DNA of 64,000 nt, taken from assembly GCA_963693365.1 (NCBI GenBank), contig CAVNZM010000002.1, positions 11,594,001 through 11,658,000 on the forward strand. Direction: 5' to 3'. The notes beneath the pieces are model-generated. The model searched no databases, was not told the DNA's origin, and saw nothing but the letters and a program-made list of their open reading frames with translations. Shown in pieces: positions 48,735 through 64,000 of this stretch (positions are counted from its first letter, which is position 1; each line of letters starts with the position of its first letter). The position numbers were made by a program, and so were the translations under genes. This DNA comes from Amoebidium appalachense. Its lineage: Eukaryota > Ichthyosporea.

Positions 48735-49011
48735 GCATCCGTCGACCAGTCCACCATTGAGAAGGTGGCGCACCTTAACCTGTTTCATCAGACGATGGCC
48801 AACATTAAGGGGACACTCAATCGGGATTTTGCCGTCGCTGCTGCCCTCTGGGTGCTAATTCTGATCACTCTTGCTGTGGGCATGATTTTCAGTATGTTGG
48901 ACCCCCCTTCTTTCCCCCCCTCCCCCCCCCCCCCTCCTCCTCCTCCCCTGCCCCCCTCCCCCCGTCTTCAGCCCACCACCTGGCTCTAACATTTATTTTT
49001 TTTTTTTGGGT

Positions 49012-49042
<31 letters not shown>

Positions 49043-49473
49043 CACTCCATCACGGCCATGCTGCATAGCAGTTTGTTTTTCTGGTCATTTACCCTTTTGC
49101 TCTGTACTCTGGGCCTCATCCTTACTGCCTCCCTCTCCCTTTACTCTCCTCCTCTCCGGCTCCCTTCAAATTCTTTACCCACACATATTTACAACCACTA
49201 GGAGTCTCCCTTCTCCTCACGTTCAATTTTTTTTGCCGTGTATCCGCAATCGTGCTCTCGGCTCATGCTACGAGATTGCGTGTCCCCCCCCCCCCCCCCC
49301 CCCCCCCCTTGGTGCGCAAGAAAACCCTACTAGTAGTGTTGTCCGTCGTGAGTACATATGTTGTATTCTGTAAGACATTCCCCCCCCCCCCCCCCCCCCC
49401 CTCCCCCCCCTAAACACACACAGACACACACGGACATAAGCACTCACCACTGCCACCTTTACATAACACATGC

Positions 49474-49539
<66 letters not shown>

Positions 49540-50193
49540 ACAATACAGACCCGTCCCTCCTCCCCTCCCCCCCCCCCCCCCACACACACACACACACACA
49601 CGCGCACACAAACACACATACACAAACACCAAAACACCCTTAAGTCGTCCAATGGTCATCGCCACCTGAAAAGTCGAAGGTGAAGGAAGAAACGAACGAG
49701 GAAGAGGAAAATGAAGAGGATGAAGCTTCCGAGGACGAGGGAAAGAGCAGCCGCAGGAGCATGTCCCGGGCATCGTCTGTCGTGAGCCGCGAGAGCAGAG
49801 AGAGGTCCGAGACACCGGGTACGTTGATTGGTGCATTATCATTCGTGTCAAAGCTTCATGATGTGACGTCATTGGGGCCATTTTGATGCAGTCGCAAAAC
49901 ATGATGGCATGGGTGGGTTATAATGCATACGAAAGCTTAATGGTGTCATGTGATTAGTTTTTGCGCATGTTGGTGGGGTGTGATGGGGTGGTTTTTGCAT
50001 CTCTCTTTGTTCGTTTTTTTCATTTCTGTTTTTGGAGAGCGCTTAGCCGGGCAGTGTGCTGCAAAAGTATTAGGAGGGTTAAAGGCAGAAGAGGACCCCC
50101 CCCCCCCCCCCCCCCCCCCCCCCTTCTCCTCCTCCCAAAGGTATACTCACGATTTGATTGAAACCAGGGAGTAGGAAAATGAAACAATCGTAA

Positions 50194-50237
<44 letters not shown>

Positions 50238-50380
50238 CCCTTCTCCTGTCGACAAGATATGGAAAACTTGTTGCTGATTTGTAATTGGTCCCGGCAGGCC
50301 ACCTCGGCATCCGGCGCAGTGAGCGGCTGATCAAGAAGTCACGGTCCCGCACCCCATTCATTGCCCCCGCCGAAAACTAG
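48735..50380 (+). CDS. Unrecognised single-pass membrane protein, last three exons
   Basis: Exons 48735-48891, 49645-49818 and 50298-50380 (stop TAG) join in frame with consistent phase. The first encodes a polar stretch ([20 protein letters not shown]) then one hydrophobic segment, [19 protein letters not shown], a likely membrane span. The second encodes a strongly acidic run ([17 protein letters not shown]) then an Arg/Ser run ([19 protein letters not shown]). The last ends in [16 protein letters not shown] and FIAPAEN. Charged tails of this kind occur in nuclear-envelope and ER membrane proteins, but I do not recognise the family. The upstream exons were not found. The first donor is followed at once by poly-C. 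Confidence 0.65.
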
Positions 50381-51306
50381 AATTTCATAGCGGCTATCCC
50401 ATGACTATCTCAGGGATGGCCAATTGATGCTAATGATAATTCCACGGGCCTGTGGATTGGTTAAGTAATGCCTTGTGATGAAACCAGAGGTTGATCCGTG
50501 TGATAATATATAAAACAAATTTTAATTTGTGGTTTGCTGATCAAGGGTTGGTGTAGTTGAAGCTTTAGATGATCTTTAAGGTCCGGGGTAGGAAAGGTGT
50601 GGGACGTTGAGTCTTGTGGGGTTTCTCGGGTGAGTAGATGGCTGCCAATGAGTGCCTCCGGTGTTTTGCCATAAATGGAAGGTGAAGGGGAGGGGCCTTA
50701 AATGGAAGGTGGAACATACAACGAATAAAGAGATCCTTACACTCACCCGCTTGTGGTCAGCCTGTGTTTCTCAGCCCACTATGCCTTATTAACGGCTGAT
50801 GGTTCAATACAGACTACATACCCTGTCAGACTACAGACTCCCGTGAAAATTTCAATCTAAGATAACGTCACACCGAACTACTTCCATTAAATTATTTCCT
50901 TATAAGGAAGTAATTAAGTGTGGCGTCACATGCCAATACCTTTTTTAGCAGGCAGCGGCTAAATTTCGTTAGTCTGACAGCGTACATAGCCTGTTTTGAA
51001 CCGACTGGTTTGGATTGCCTTCTCACACACAAACACACTCGCTCTCCCTCCCTCCCTCTCTCCCTCCCTCCCTCCCTCTCTGTCTCTCTTTCCCCCTCTC
51101 TCTCTTTCCTTTTTTATAGCTCATCTCTTAAGTCTTGCAGGTGTGCAGGAGGGAGGGAAAGATCGATGGTGGTGGTGGGTGGTGGTGACGGTGCATGGTG
51201 GTTGGGTTTGGGTGTGGGTGTGTGTGTGTGTGCGCGCGCGCGTGCGCGCGCGTGTGTTTGTGTGTGTGTGTTTCTGCGTGTGTGTGGGGTGGGGTGGGGT
51301 GTATGT

Positions 51307-51337
<31 letters not shown>

Positions 51338-51784
51338 GGGGGGGGGATGAAAAGGTGCTATGTTTGTTTTTGGGTTTGGGAATCAAAATGCATTAACCGG
51401 GGGTTTTGTTTACTATTCCAATAGCCCACAATCACGGCCACAACTTTTTACACACGACAACCCTAGAGGGGCAGCTTGTCTTAGATAGGTGATCCTCTGA
51501 GTCAGTCAAACTGATAGCACTACCGTATGCTAGGCTCTCAACCTCATCCATTTCCCGGTCAGTCCAGGCCGCCCCTTGTCATCACGATCGGTGTTGCAAA
51601 AAAATGATATATTTACATGTGGAAACCGGAACTAAGAGCAGCCCGAACTTGTTGACAACTTCTATTGTTAGTCTATCAATTTGAATCACATATTGACGAT
51701 GTTGGTGAACTTAAAATTTGACCACGTGGACTCTTTTTTGCCGAATTTTCCTGCGATTCTAGGCTTGGGCCGGGGAAGTCATAA

Positions 51785-51816
<32 letters not shown>

Positions 51817-52321
51817 CACCACCCGACCGACTCCCTGCATGCTGCTGCTTTGCTGTCCCGTTGCCTAACGACAGAAAGTAACGGGTGGGTCCATTTTATA
51901 TTTTTGACTCCGCTTCGGGGCTATGCAGCCAAAGCGGTTTAGGAAGATGGGGGAGAAGGGGGTCGGTGGGGGGCGGATCGGGGGAGGCCCGCAAACCGCT
52001 GGTGCCGTACACGGTGAAGAAAGAGGAGGGGGAAAGCAGCCCATCAACTCACCTGCCTGACAGAAAACACCAGGTCCAGAGACTGTAGTAATAACTACAA
52101 ACTGTTAGGCTGACATAATCTGGTTCTCCTTCTTCTTCCCAGCACCGATAGACTTGAAAAAGGTGTAGGTGGGGTTGAGAATTTTCTGAAAATATCCGAA
52201 GTTTTCGAAGTGAAGCAGAAGGTACTGAACGTGTTTGAGCATGTCACACCTGAGTAGACAGCCTGAGGAGAAAATATTTTATTCTCTTTTGGCAAAATTC
52301 TATCCTTTATTTTTTTTTTTT

Positions 52322-52369
<48 letters not shown>

Positions 52370-52507
52370 GCGAACGTAGGATGTATGAAAAACAATGCAT
52401 GATAACCCCCACACACGGTCCACTTACCCACCCGTGCGGGGATTTTGTTTTACTTAGTGTGAGTATTTTTGTATTTTTTGGTTTTAATGTTTTTCTTTTT
52501 TTTTTTT

Positions 52508-52538
<31 letters not shown>

Positions 52539-52763
52539 GGGGGGAGGGGGGATCCGAAATGTCATGAAACGCCGAAGTTTAATATATATATATAGCTTTT
52601 ATGAAATGTTTTTATGAGGCTTGAACTAGGCCTAACGCCTTTGAAAAGTCAATCCAAGAAATCAATCCAGGATCCAACCAAACCAAGAACAACGGCAAAC
52701 TGCTTCCACCACACCCAACCACAACCAATAATCATAGCAGGTATTCCCCCTGGTTGTTGTTGT

Positions 52764-52812
<49 letters not shown>

Positions 52813-53597
52813 AACCATCAGGAAGACTGACTGTCTGTGTTTAGTTGCGGAGAAGTGCTGCAATGTGTCTTGTGTGTGCGCGTGTACATCGGCATGTGTA
52901 TACCAAAACGGTGGAAATGAGAGGTTGGCGCGGGGGCGGGGGGGAGGGGGGCGGGGGGGAGGTGGTGGAAGGGGGGAGGGGGGGGGGGGGGAGGGGGGGA
53001 CAGATAGGGGCGGGGGAGGGGGTGGGAGGGGGGGGGGAGGGGGGGGGGGGGGGGAGAAAACGTTTTTATTAATGCCTAACAACTTCAGCGTGCTGGTCCA
53101 GGCCACATGCCCTGCGCATGCATATTAGTCCGATGGGCCGTAACTAGAGAGGATCACTAGGGGAGTTTGGTAGTATTCGAATGTGAACATGTGAAGACAA
53201 CATGCCTAATGGGAGGCTGCGCTGTACACATGTCTCGAGGTTGACTCATCCAGGTGTGCAGATGGAAGAACATGGGGGAGAGTGTTCTTGAAAGCACTAT
53301 CTTAAAAATTAAAAAAAAAATTAAAAAGTAGTAGTGGTGGTGGTGCATGTCTGATGCTGCTCGTTCATCCACTAGTGCACAGGAGGGCAGGGATAGTATC
53401 ACCATTGATATTGAAGTGTAGTATTAGATTTGTTTGTTTATTCATGTAAATAATGTTGTTATTCCGATTACATTTTCTTCCTCGTGTAAGTGTAAGCGTG
53501 TGTGGTGTTAGCGTTCAATGGTGTCACTCAGGCCATGCCATTGTGGGGAAACGGGAGAGAGGTGGATAAGCCTTAGGTGGGGTGGGGTGGGTAGGAA

Positions 53598-53635
<38 letters not shown>

Positions 53636-53995
53636 GGGGGGGGATCATGAAATTGACTGCGTCTCGTCGGGCTGAGGATGTAGTTATGGTGAAGAAAGTC
53701 TCATTCACTGGGGCAAAGTAGGGCAGGGGTTGTATTGAGGGGATGTTTCCGGGCGGGGGGGAGGGAGGGAGGGGGGGAGGGGGGGGGGGGGGGGGGGAGG
53801 GGGGGGGGGGATATGCACAATATAAGCTTATTCAGACTGTACTCGTTGAAAAGAATCGAGAATACTCTATTTTTCGAATTTCTGCTTGCTATCCAACCCA
53901 ACGAATCAACAGCAACACCATTTCCACCTGGTCTTGACCCACAATCACAGGAAATGACTAGTCGCCGAAATATTATCAAAGTATGAATGCAGCCG

Positions 53996-54040
<45 letters not shown>

Positions 54041-54644
54041 GGGTGATCATAGTGACTGCACATACAATTCGAATCATCGGACACGCTGAATGTCTAGCCG
54101 TCCTTAATACCTAGTTCTCGCACTACAAAACAACCAGGTATTATAGTAGTTTTCGTATGTAGTCCCCTACAAACCGCCCAATAGCATACACTTGTGATGT
54201 CTCGAAAAACAAATGCACCAGCTTGAAAATTAACCAGAAGAAACGTGTGCACAGCTCTTTTTTTTTTATAGAAAAAGGAAGAAAGGAAGAAAACGGGGAG
54301 CACAGGCAAATGAAATGTAGTACTAGGCCATGTGAGTAGTGAGTGGTTGTTGTTGCGTACACAAGAGAAATAATTCGGTAATCCCTGCTTCGTAATTTCT
54401 TTCGGTTTCAAACGTGTCACTGATGTGTGTGTAGAGCACGGCTGTTTTTTATTTCTTTTTCTTCTTTCGCGTTTAAGTGTAAGCGCGTGCACAATCGCGC
54501 GCACGCGCTTGTGTGTGTTTGGATTTTTAAAGGCATCCGTAAAACACAGATTGACTTATTATACCGAATCTGAGGGGGGGGGGGGGGGGGGGGGGGGGGG
54601 AGGGGGGGGGGGGAGGATTGATAATGTGGCGCCTATTTTTCGTT

Positions 54645-54750
54645 CTTCTTTATTTTATCCCGTTTTGTTCCCTGGGGAGCCCTTAGTAATCCCCTTATGG
54701 GAACTACCGTCTTCCACTAGGCACCGACTGTACCCTAGCTAGGGTGCATT
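54645..54750 (+). repeat. Dispersed repeat, copy 2 of 2
   Basis: Counterpart of 30088-30182: TTTTATCCCGTTTTGTTCCC, GGGAACTACCGTCTTCCAC, CACCGACTGTACCCTAGC, AGGGTGC. Confidence 0.6.
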
Positions 54751-55232
54751 CAGCTATGGGAAAAACCCCCTGGGCTAAGTGTGGCTACTAGTGGGGAGCA
54801 CCAGGCATTTCATCCAATCAAAACCTACTAATAAAATTCTAAAACCGTACTTTCATTGGTTAAGCCGCGATGCGGAACTTTTGTGGTGGGTGAATGTGAC
54901 CACCGTGCTTTCCAGAAACGTGGTAGTGCGTACGGTGGGTTTGGGTGGGTTTGGGGGATGGTAGCGGTGCTGTGCTAGCGCCTAGGAGTATGTTTTTGTG
55001 GACGAACCTATTTGCTACGGTCTTGCATGCTTTTAACAGGGGTTTAGATGGTTGGGTGGGTTTGTGCGTGTGCCGGCACGGTTGGCTGATTCACTGGGGC
55101 ACAGGAGGGAACGGGTTCGATTGGGGAAACTCTTCGAGGTGCTGGGGCGCTGGGGGGGGGGGGGGGGGGGGGGGAAGAGGGGGAGGAGGATGAGAGGAGG
55201 GGGGAGGGCAGGGGGGAGGGGAGGGGGGGGAA

Positions 55233-55263
<31 letters not shown>

Positions 55264-56322
55264 ATCCGTATGCACATGCTTATTTGTTCTTCTTGTGACA
55301 GAAAAGAATTGAGAATAAGCTATTATCAGATCGCCTGCTTGCTATCCGGATCCAACCCAACGAATCAACAACAAACCCATTTTCACCCGTTCTTGTCCCA
55401 CAATCAAAGGATGTAACTTCTACACTAGAGCACACCCAGTTGGAACTAAGGATAGTTGGGTGACTAACCATTTGCTGCACTTCTGCATTGCAAGCAATTT
55501 CTTTCCGGGGTGTCTGGTCAGGCGCCGGCCACCTAATGGTTCAAATGGTCACCCACTAGTTGCTGCTGAAATTAAACCCATCTGGTGCGCATAGTAGGGC
55601 CTCTCAAATTTTAGATGGGTGGGTTGGCAGTACATAGGGTGTTAGTCTAAGACCAGAGCATACATGTCGCCGAAATATTTTATAAATACTATGCATGCGG
55701 AACAGGTCGACCATATAGCTATATACTTACCGTACTAGTTGCACCGTAGTACATTGCCATACTGAATGTCTAATAATTCCTTAAATCTAGTTATGAGTAC
55801 TATAAATTAGCCAGAACTTACATAGTCTACCGTACAGAAGCCTAATTAATAATAACACAAACATTACGGTCTCGGCAACTTGAAAACAATTGCACCAACT
55901 TGGAAGTATTAATCAGAAGAATCGTGCACATGGCTCTCTTCTGAAGGGGAAAAAAAAACGAGGAACAAAGAAAGAAAACGAAAACCGAGTGCGAATGTGA
56001 TGCAGCTCTATGCCCCGTGTGCAAGGTGTACACAGCGGCAAAATAGCTCGGTAATTCCTGAATATCCCTTCTTCATACTTTCTTTCCATTTCTATGTGAT
56101 GTGTGTGTAGAGCACGGCTGTTCCGAACTAGGCTACTTCAGGTTTTGTATGCTTAATCCCACTCTCCGTTTTCAAGTAGTTTCAATTATACCCCCCTCCC
56201 CTGGTGTATTTGAGATTGGATTCTGTTTTTCCTTATCTTCCTTTTTCCTTTTTTTTCCCTTGTCCTCCCCCCCCCCTCCCCCCACCTTACCCCCGCCCGC
56301 CCCTCCTTCACCATCCCCCCCC

Positions 56323-56358
<36 letters not shown>

Positions 56359-56427
56359 TCTTTGCCGGCCACTTAGGCCCTCCCCACACACACCCACGGC
56401 ACACCTGCCGTTCCCTGTGTCCCCCCC

Positions 56428-56461
<34 letters not shown>

Positions 56462-56841
56462 CCCTCCTCCAAAACACCCACACACACACCCACACGGGGG
56501 AATATCTCCAAACTCAATGAGCAACTCTTGGGATGATGTGTGTATGTCATATCAAAATGGGCCCCGATCCTCAGCCACCCCGACCTGACCCACAATCACA
56601 GTGCTTTACGTCTGCACCTGAGTACCCCTGGTTGTACTTTCGATATAAGTGGGTGACCACTCATATAATGTGCTGCTATTTGGAAAACAGTAGCAATATA
56701 GTGCTTCATTTCCGTGCATGAACAATGGTCACCCATTATTGTTGCTGAAATACACATCTACCATCCCAAACTTTCTGTGGGGTGCCTGCTACCAGCTTCA
56801 CCCTTATTTCATCATCCCCGCACCTCCCGCCTTTTTTCCCT

Positions 56842-56884
<43 letters not shown>

Positions 56885-56953
56885 ACCATGGGGCTTTTCG
56901 GGAAGAAAACTCTATCACACGCGGACTACCCCACCCCACCCACCCCCTCCTCC

Positions 56954-56955
<2 letters not shown>

Positions 56956-57044
<89 letters not shown>

Positions 57045-57060
57045 CTCCCCCCCCCCCCCC

Positions 57061-57098
<38 letters not shown>
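56956..57098. repeat. TC microsatellite
   Basis: TC dinucleotides at 56956-57040 and 57064-57098 separated by poly-C, with a further short TC array at 57133-57160. Confidence 0.95.
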
Positions 57099-57099
<1 letters not shown>

Positions 57100-57130
57100 C
57101 CCTCCCCTCCCCCCCCCCCCCCCCCCCCCC

Positions 57131-57161
<31 letters not shown>

Positions 57162-57182
57162 CCCTCCCTCCCCCCCCTCCCC

Positions 57183-57229
<47 letters not shown>

Positions 57230-58217
57230 GGGCAAAAAAAAGAAAAGAAACAAAATGTCCATTTCTTTTTCCGCATGATCATCGAAAGGCGGCCAACCTC
57301 AGACCAAAAGGCGGCAAGAACATGCTCCGTGGCAAGAGGGGTAGCGATCATTTGTACTGATATATATATATATAGTATATGCATCAGTAGTCGGTGATGG
57401 TGGATGTTTGATGCTGAATCTAGTTCAGTACTCATAGAAGGGAAGGGGTTTTACTACACGGTCAGTTTTTTTGTTTGATTTAGTTTGTTGTCATCTTTTG
57501 ATAATATTTGCTTGTTGGATTCAGAGAGGGTTTGCCAATGGTCCCATACATCATCTCATCAGTATATACATGTCACCATATCCCCACCCATATGGGTCCC
57601 CTGCCCCGATCTGTCCCACAATCACAGGGCGCTGTTGTACTTGGACGTATATACATACCCGGGTTGAACTTGATAGTGTTTGGCACCCATTCTGGCATCT
57701 GTCAGATGCATGTCAGCAGTCGTGCACGGTGCGGGGATTATGGATATTCTTGCCCACGTGCAGTTTTCAGGCTGTCATGCTCAGTAGGCTTCACATTTCA
57801 AATTGAAGCAAACACTCGGGTCGCGCATTTGTTTATGCTGAAAACCCATAACCACCCGTGCACCTCAACCAGTATTCGGATAATGTAAGTAGACTAGGCT
57901 GTGAGCACAATTTGTTGCTTTGTACACACACCAACACTATTTTTTTTGTTAGAGAGACCTAGATAGCATAGTACTGGCATATGCAACCGATGCTTGCAGC
58001 TGGAAATTATAATGCATGTGGCCGCGGCACTGCAGCTTCGAAGTGCCCCCGCACTTTCTTTCTTTCTTTCTTTTTTTTTTATTGGGGGGGGAAGGGGGGC
58101 GGTGTGGAGGGGAAGGGGGGGGGGGAAGGGGGGGAGCCTCGGAGAGCAAGAGAGAGGGCCCAGGGGGGGAGGGGAAGGGAGCGAGAAGTGAACGAGAGCC
58201 TCCGAGAGAGGGGGGGC

Positions 58218-58254
<37 letters not shown>

Positions 58255-58270
58255 GAGAGAGAGAGAGGGG

Positions 58271-58304
<34 letters not shown>

Positions 58305-58307
58305 GAT

Positions 58308-58371
<64 letters not shown>

Positions 58372-58405
58372 TGTGGGGGTCAGAAGTGCACAAACATAAA
58401 GCACA

Positions 58406-58445
<40 letters not shown>

Positions 58446-58827
58446 AAAGAAAAAATAAATAAATAAAAATAAAAATAAAATAAAATAAAATAAACACCGG
58501 CCAGCTCCGGGCGATCGACAACGAACCTCCGGCCAAATTTCTTCCCTCAACAAACCACAATTATTTTTGCCATTGTGCGCCAGTTTTATTACTTGGTGGT
58601 GTACATAATGTGCTCATAACTACGTTCTGAAAACCGATATGGTGCGTTATTTTATGGATCTGAAGTGTCTGCGGGCCAGGCATTATTGCGTCGTTTATCA
58701 TTCCCCTTCGGTAAACAACGTACCTATACACATAAATTGCAAACAAGCCTACAAAATCGGAAATTCAAGGGACCCCATCCCCTTACACTCCCCCAGACAT
58801 CATAATCGAATCGCTCTGCATCACTAG

Positions 58828-58886
<59 letters not shown>

Positions 58887-59358
58887 AATAATAAAACAAA
58901 ATAAATATATAAAGGAGCAGAAAAGAAAAGAAAGAAAGAAAGGAAGAAAGGAAGAAAGAAAAACCCACTAGCCTTCAACCTAGTAAAAGTAGCGATTACA
59001 CATTCGCCCTTTTGATATTTTGCTCAAAAAACCAAGAAGACAACACGCGAAGATGTTTATGTGGCTGACCAAGCCTTTGTCAATTGACGAAAAACGGAAA
59101 ACCCTAAAAAACCCAAACACGTACAATTGCAGCTACAGAAAAAGCAAGACAATATACAGTTGTCAGCCTTTCTCTTCATATTTAATAACACAAATCTAAT
59201 TCAAAGATCGGGCACATGTGCGAGTGAAATCTCATTTATCAACAACGACTATCAAAAATCAACAATGAAATATCGTCATTTATCCGAGAGACTTCAACCG
59301 ATAAGTATAACACCCAGCAACCTCCCTAATTCCCGATTACACCGATCGTGTGATCCGA

Positions 59359-63525
<4,167 letters not shown>

Positions 63526-63559
<34 letters not shown>

Positions 63560-63631
63560 TGTGCGTGTGCGTGTGCGTGTGTGTGTGTGTGCGTGCGTGC
63601 GCGCGCGTGTGTGTGTGTGTGCTTGTGCATG

Positions 63632-63721
<90 letters not shown>

Positions 63722-64000
63722 TTTTGTATGTACATGTTTGTGTGTGTGTGATGGGGGGAGATGGTGTTAAAATGCCTCCGGGGGGAGTAGGGAGGGGGGG
63801 GGGGAGGGGGGGGGAAGATATTTACGATATCTTGAGTAAATAGACTTGCTTGCCATTTGACAGCGGGTATGTATACACACGTGTTTACGTGTACATGTAC
63901 GCCTATTTGTGTATGAATGCTTTTAAACCTTTGGGGTCGTCAGGCGGCGAGGGGCGCTGGCACGGAAAGAGGAAGGAGTAAAGCAAAGGGCAACGATGCA
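63526..64000. other. Intron of the membrane-protein gene at window end
   Basis: GT arrays (63528-63558, 63635-63718) and poly-G. A pyrimidine tract ending CCGTGCCAG on the minus strand (about 63951-63980) could be an acceptor, with a very short exon (RPSPPDD) after it, but I cannot confirm this. Confidence 0.5.

Larger units (their letters stand above)
53820..57880. repeat. Cluster of diverged dispersed repeats
   Basis: The segment with GAGAATA, GCTTGCTATCC, CAACCCAACGAATCAACA and CCCACAATCA occurs at 53845-53950 and 55308-55410. A downstream part (CTGAATGTCTA, GCACCAACTTG/GCACCAGCTTG, CAGAAGAA..CGTG, TGTGTGTAGAGCACGGCTGTT) occurs at 54084-54446 and 55762-56123. The CCCACAATCACAG motif recurs at 56589 and 57616. 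This gives two fairly complete and two partial copies. Confidence 0.65.
50381..59358. other. Repeat-rich region without a convincing gene
   Basis: It contains poly-G/poly-C tracts, T-to-G composites (52309-52367, 52496-52556), TA repeats (54000-54037), TC repeats (56956-57098), GA repeats (58253-58369) and C-to-A composites (58408-58449, 58829-58884). A CpG-rich unique stretch lies at 51885-52065. Diverged repeats occupy 53820-57880. Two small plus-strand frames, from ATG 56888 (MGLFGKKTLSHADYP) and ending at 57360 (GGKNMLRGKRGSDHLY), cannot be joined convincingly. Confidence 0.5.

Noticed and set aside
55105-55140. GGGTTCGATTGGGG as a tRNA T arm
   Set aside because: The T stem does not pair fully and no acceptor or anticodon arm is present.

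Overview
The window is eukaryotic nuclear DNA: spliced genes with GT..AG introns, an intron-borne tRNA gene, TATA-type promoters, and large amounts of simple sequence (poly-G/poly-C, poly-A/poly-T, GT, GA and CA arrays). A metazoan-style tyrosine-kinase fragment (AARN loop, DFG, CW..DP..RP), an R3HCC1-like gene and a full TRM13 gene would fit a unicellular relative of animals with long repeat-filled introns, such as an ichthyosporean. That assignment is inference from gene content only. Almost all long open frames in the repeats (Cys-Val, His-Thr, Ser-Leu, Pro or Gly polymers) are translated microsatellites and are left out.

Layout. 1-7831 (+): 3' part of an R3HCC1/R3HCC1L-like gene, with a tRNA-Val(UAC) in one intron. 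About 7225-24741: a tandem segmental duplication. Copy A (about 7225-16403) holds an intact secreted serine protease (9206-10681, -) and a 5'-truncated chitobiase fragment (15047-16403, -). Copy B (about 16411-24741) holds a fragment of the R3HCC1-like 3' end (16445-17127, +), a second intact protease (18379-19854, -) and the 3' half of the full chitobiase gene (23263-28850, -). A 912-bp inverted-repeat transposon sits only in copy A; copy B has the empty site. 30949-33539 (-): C-lobe and tail of a tyrosine-kinase-like gene with no visible N-lobe. 35153-45600 (-): complete ten-exon TRM13 tRNA 2'-O-methyltransferase gene. 48735-50380 (+): last three exons of an unrecognised single-pass membrane protein. 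50381-59358: repeat-rich, no convincing gene. 59359-63525 and beyond (-): last six exons of a multi-pass membrane protein resembling the C-terminal part of TMEM181/GOST-type proteins.

Functions. The genes do not form a pathway. The two proteases and the chitobiase carry signal peptides and point to extracellular digestion of protein and chitin; the duplication doubled the protease but left only a broken extra chitobiase. TRM13 and the tRNA gene belong to translation.

The least expected structure lies in the non-coding DNA. Many introns start, on the sense strand, with the 5' splice site, then a poly-C tract, sometimes then poly-A, and many end in a CA run leading straight into the acceptor CAG. 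A 110-140-bp interspersed repeat bounded by poly-C occurs at least eight times. Exon joins were derived by hand from reading frame, splice signals and family similarity. They close in frame for TRM13 (522 codons plus stop), for the membrane-protein 3' ends, and for the chitobiase after allowing one surplus base.
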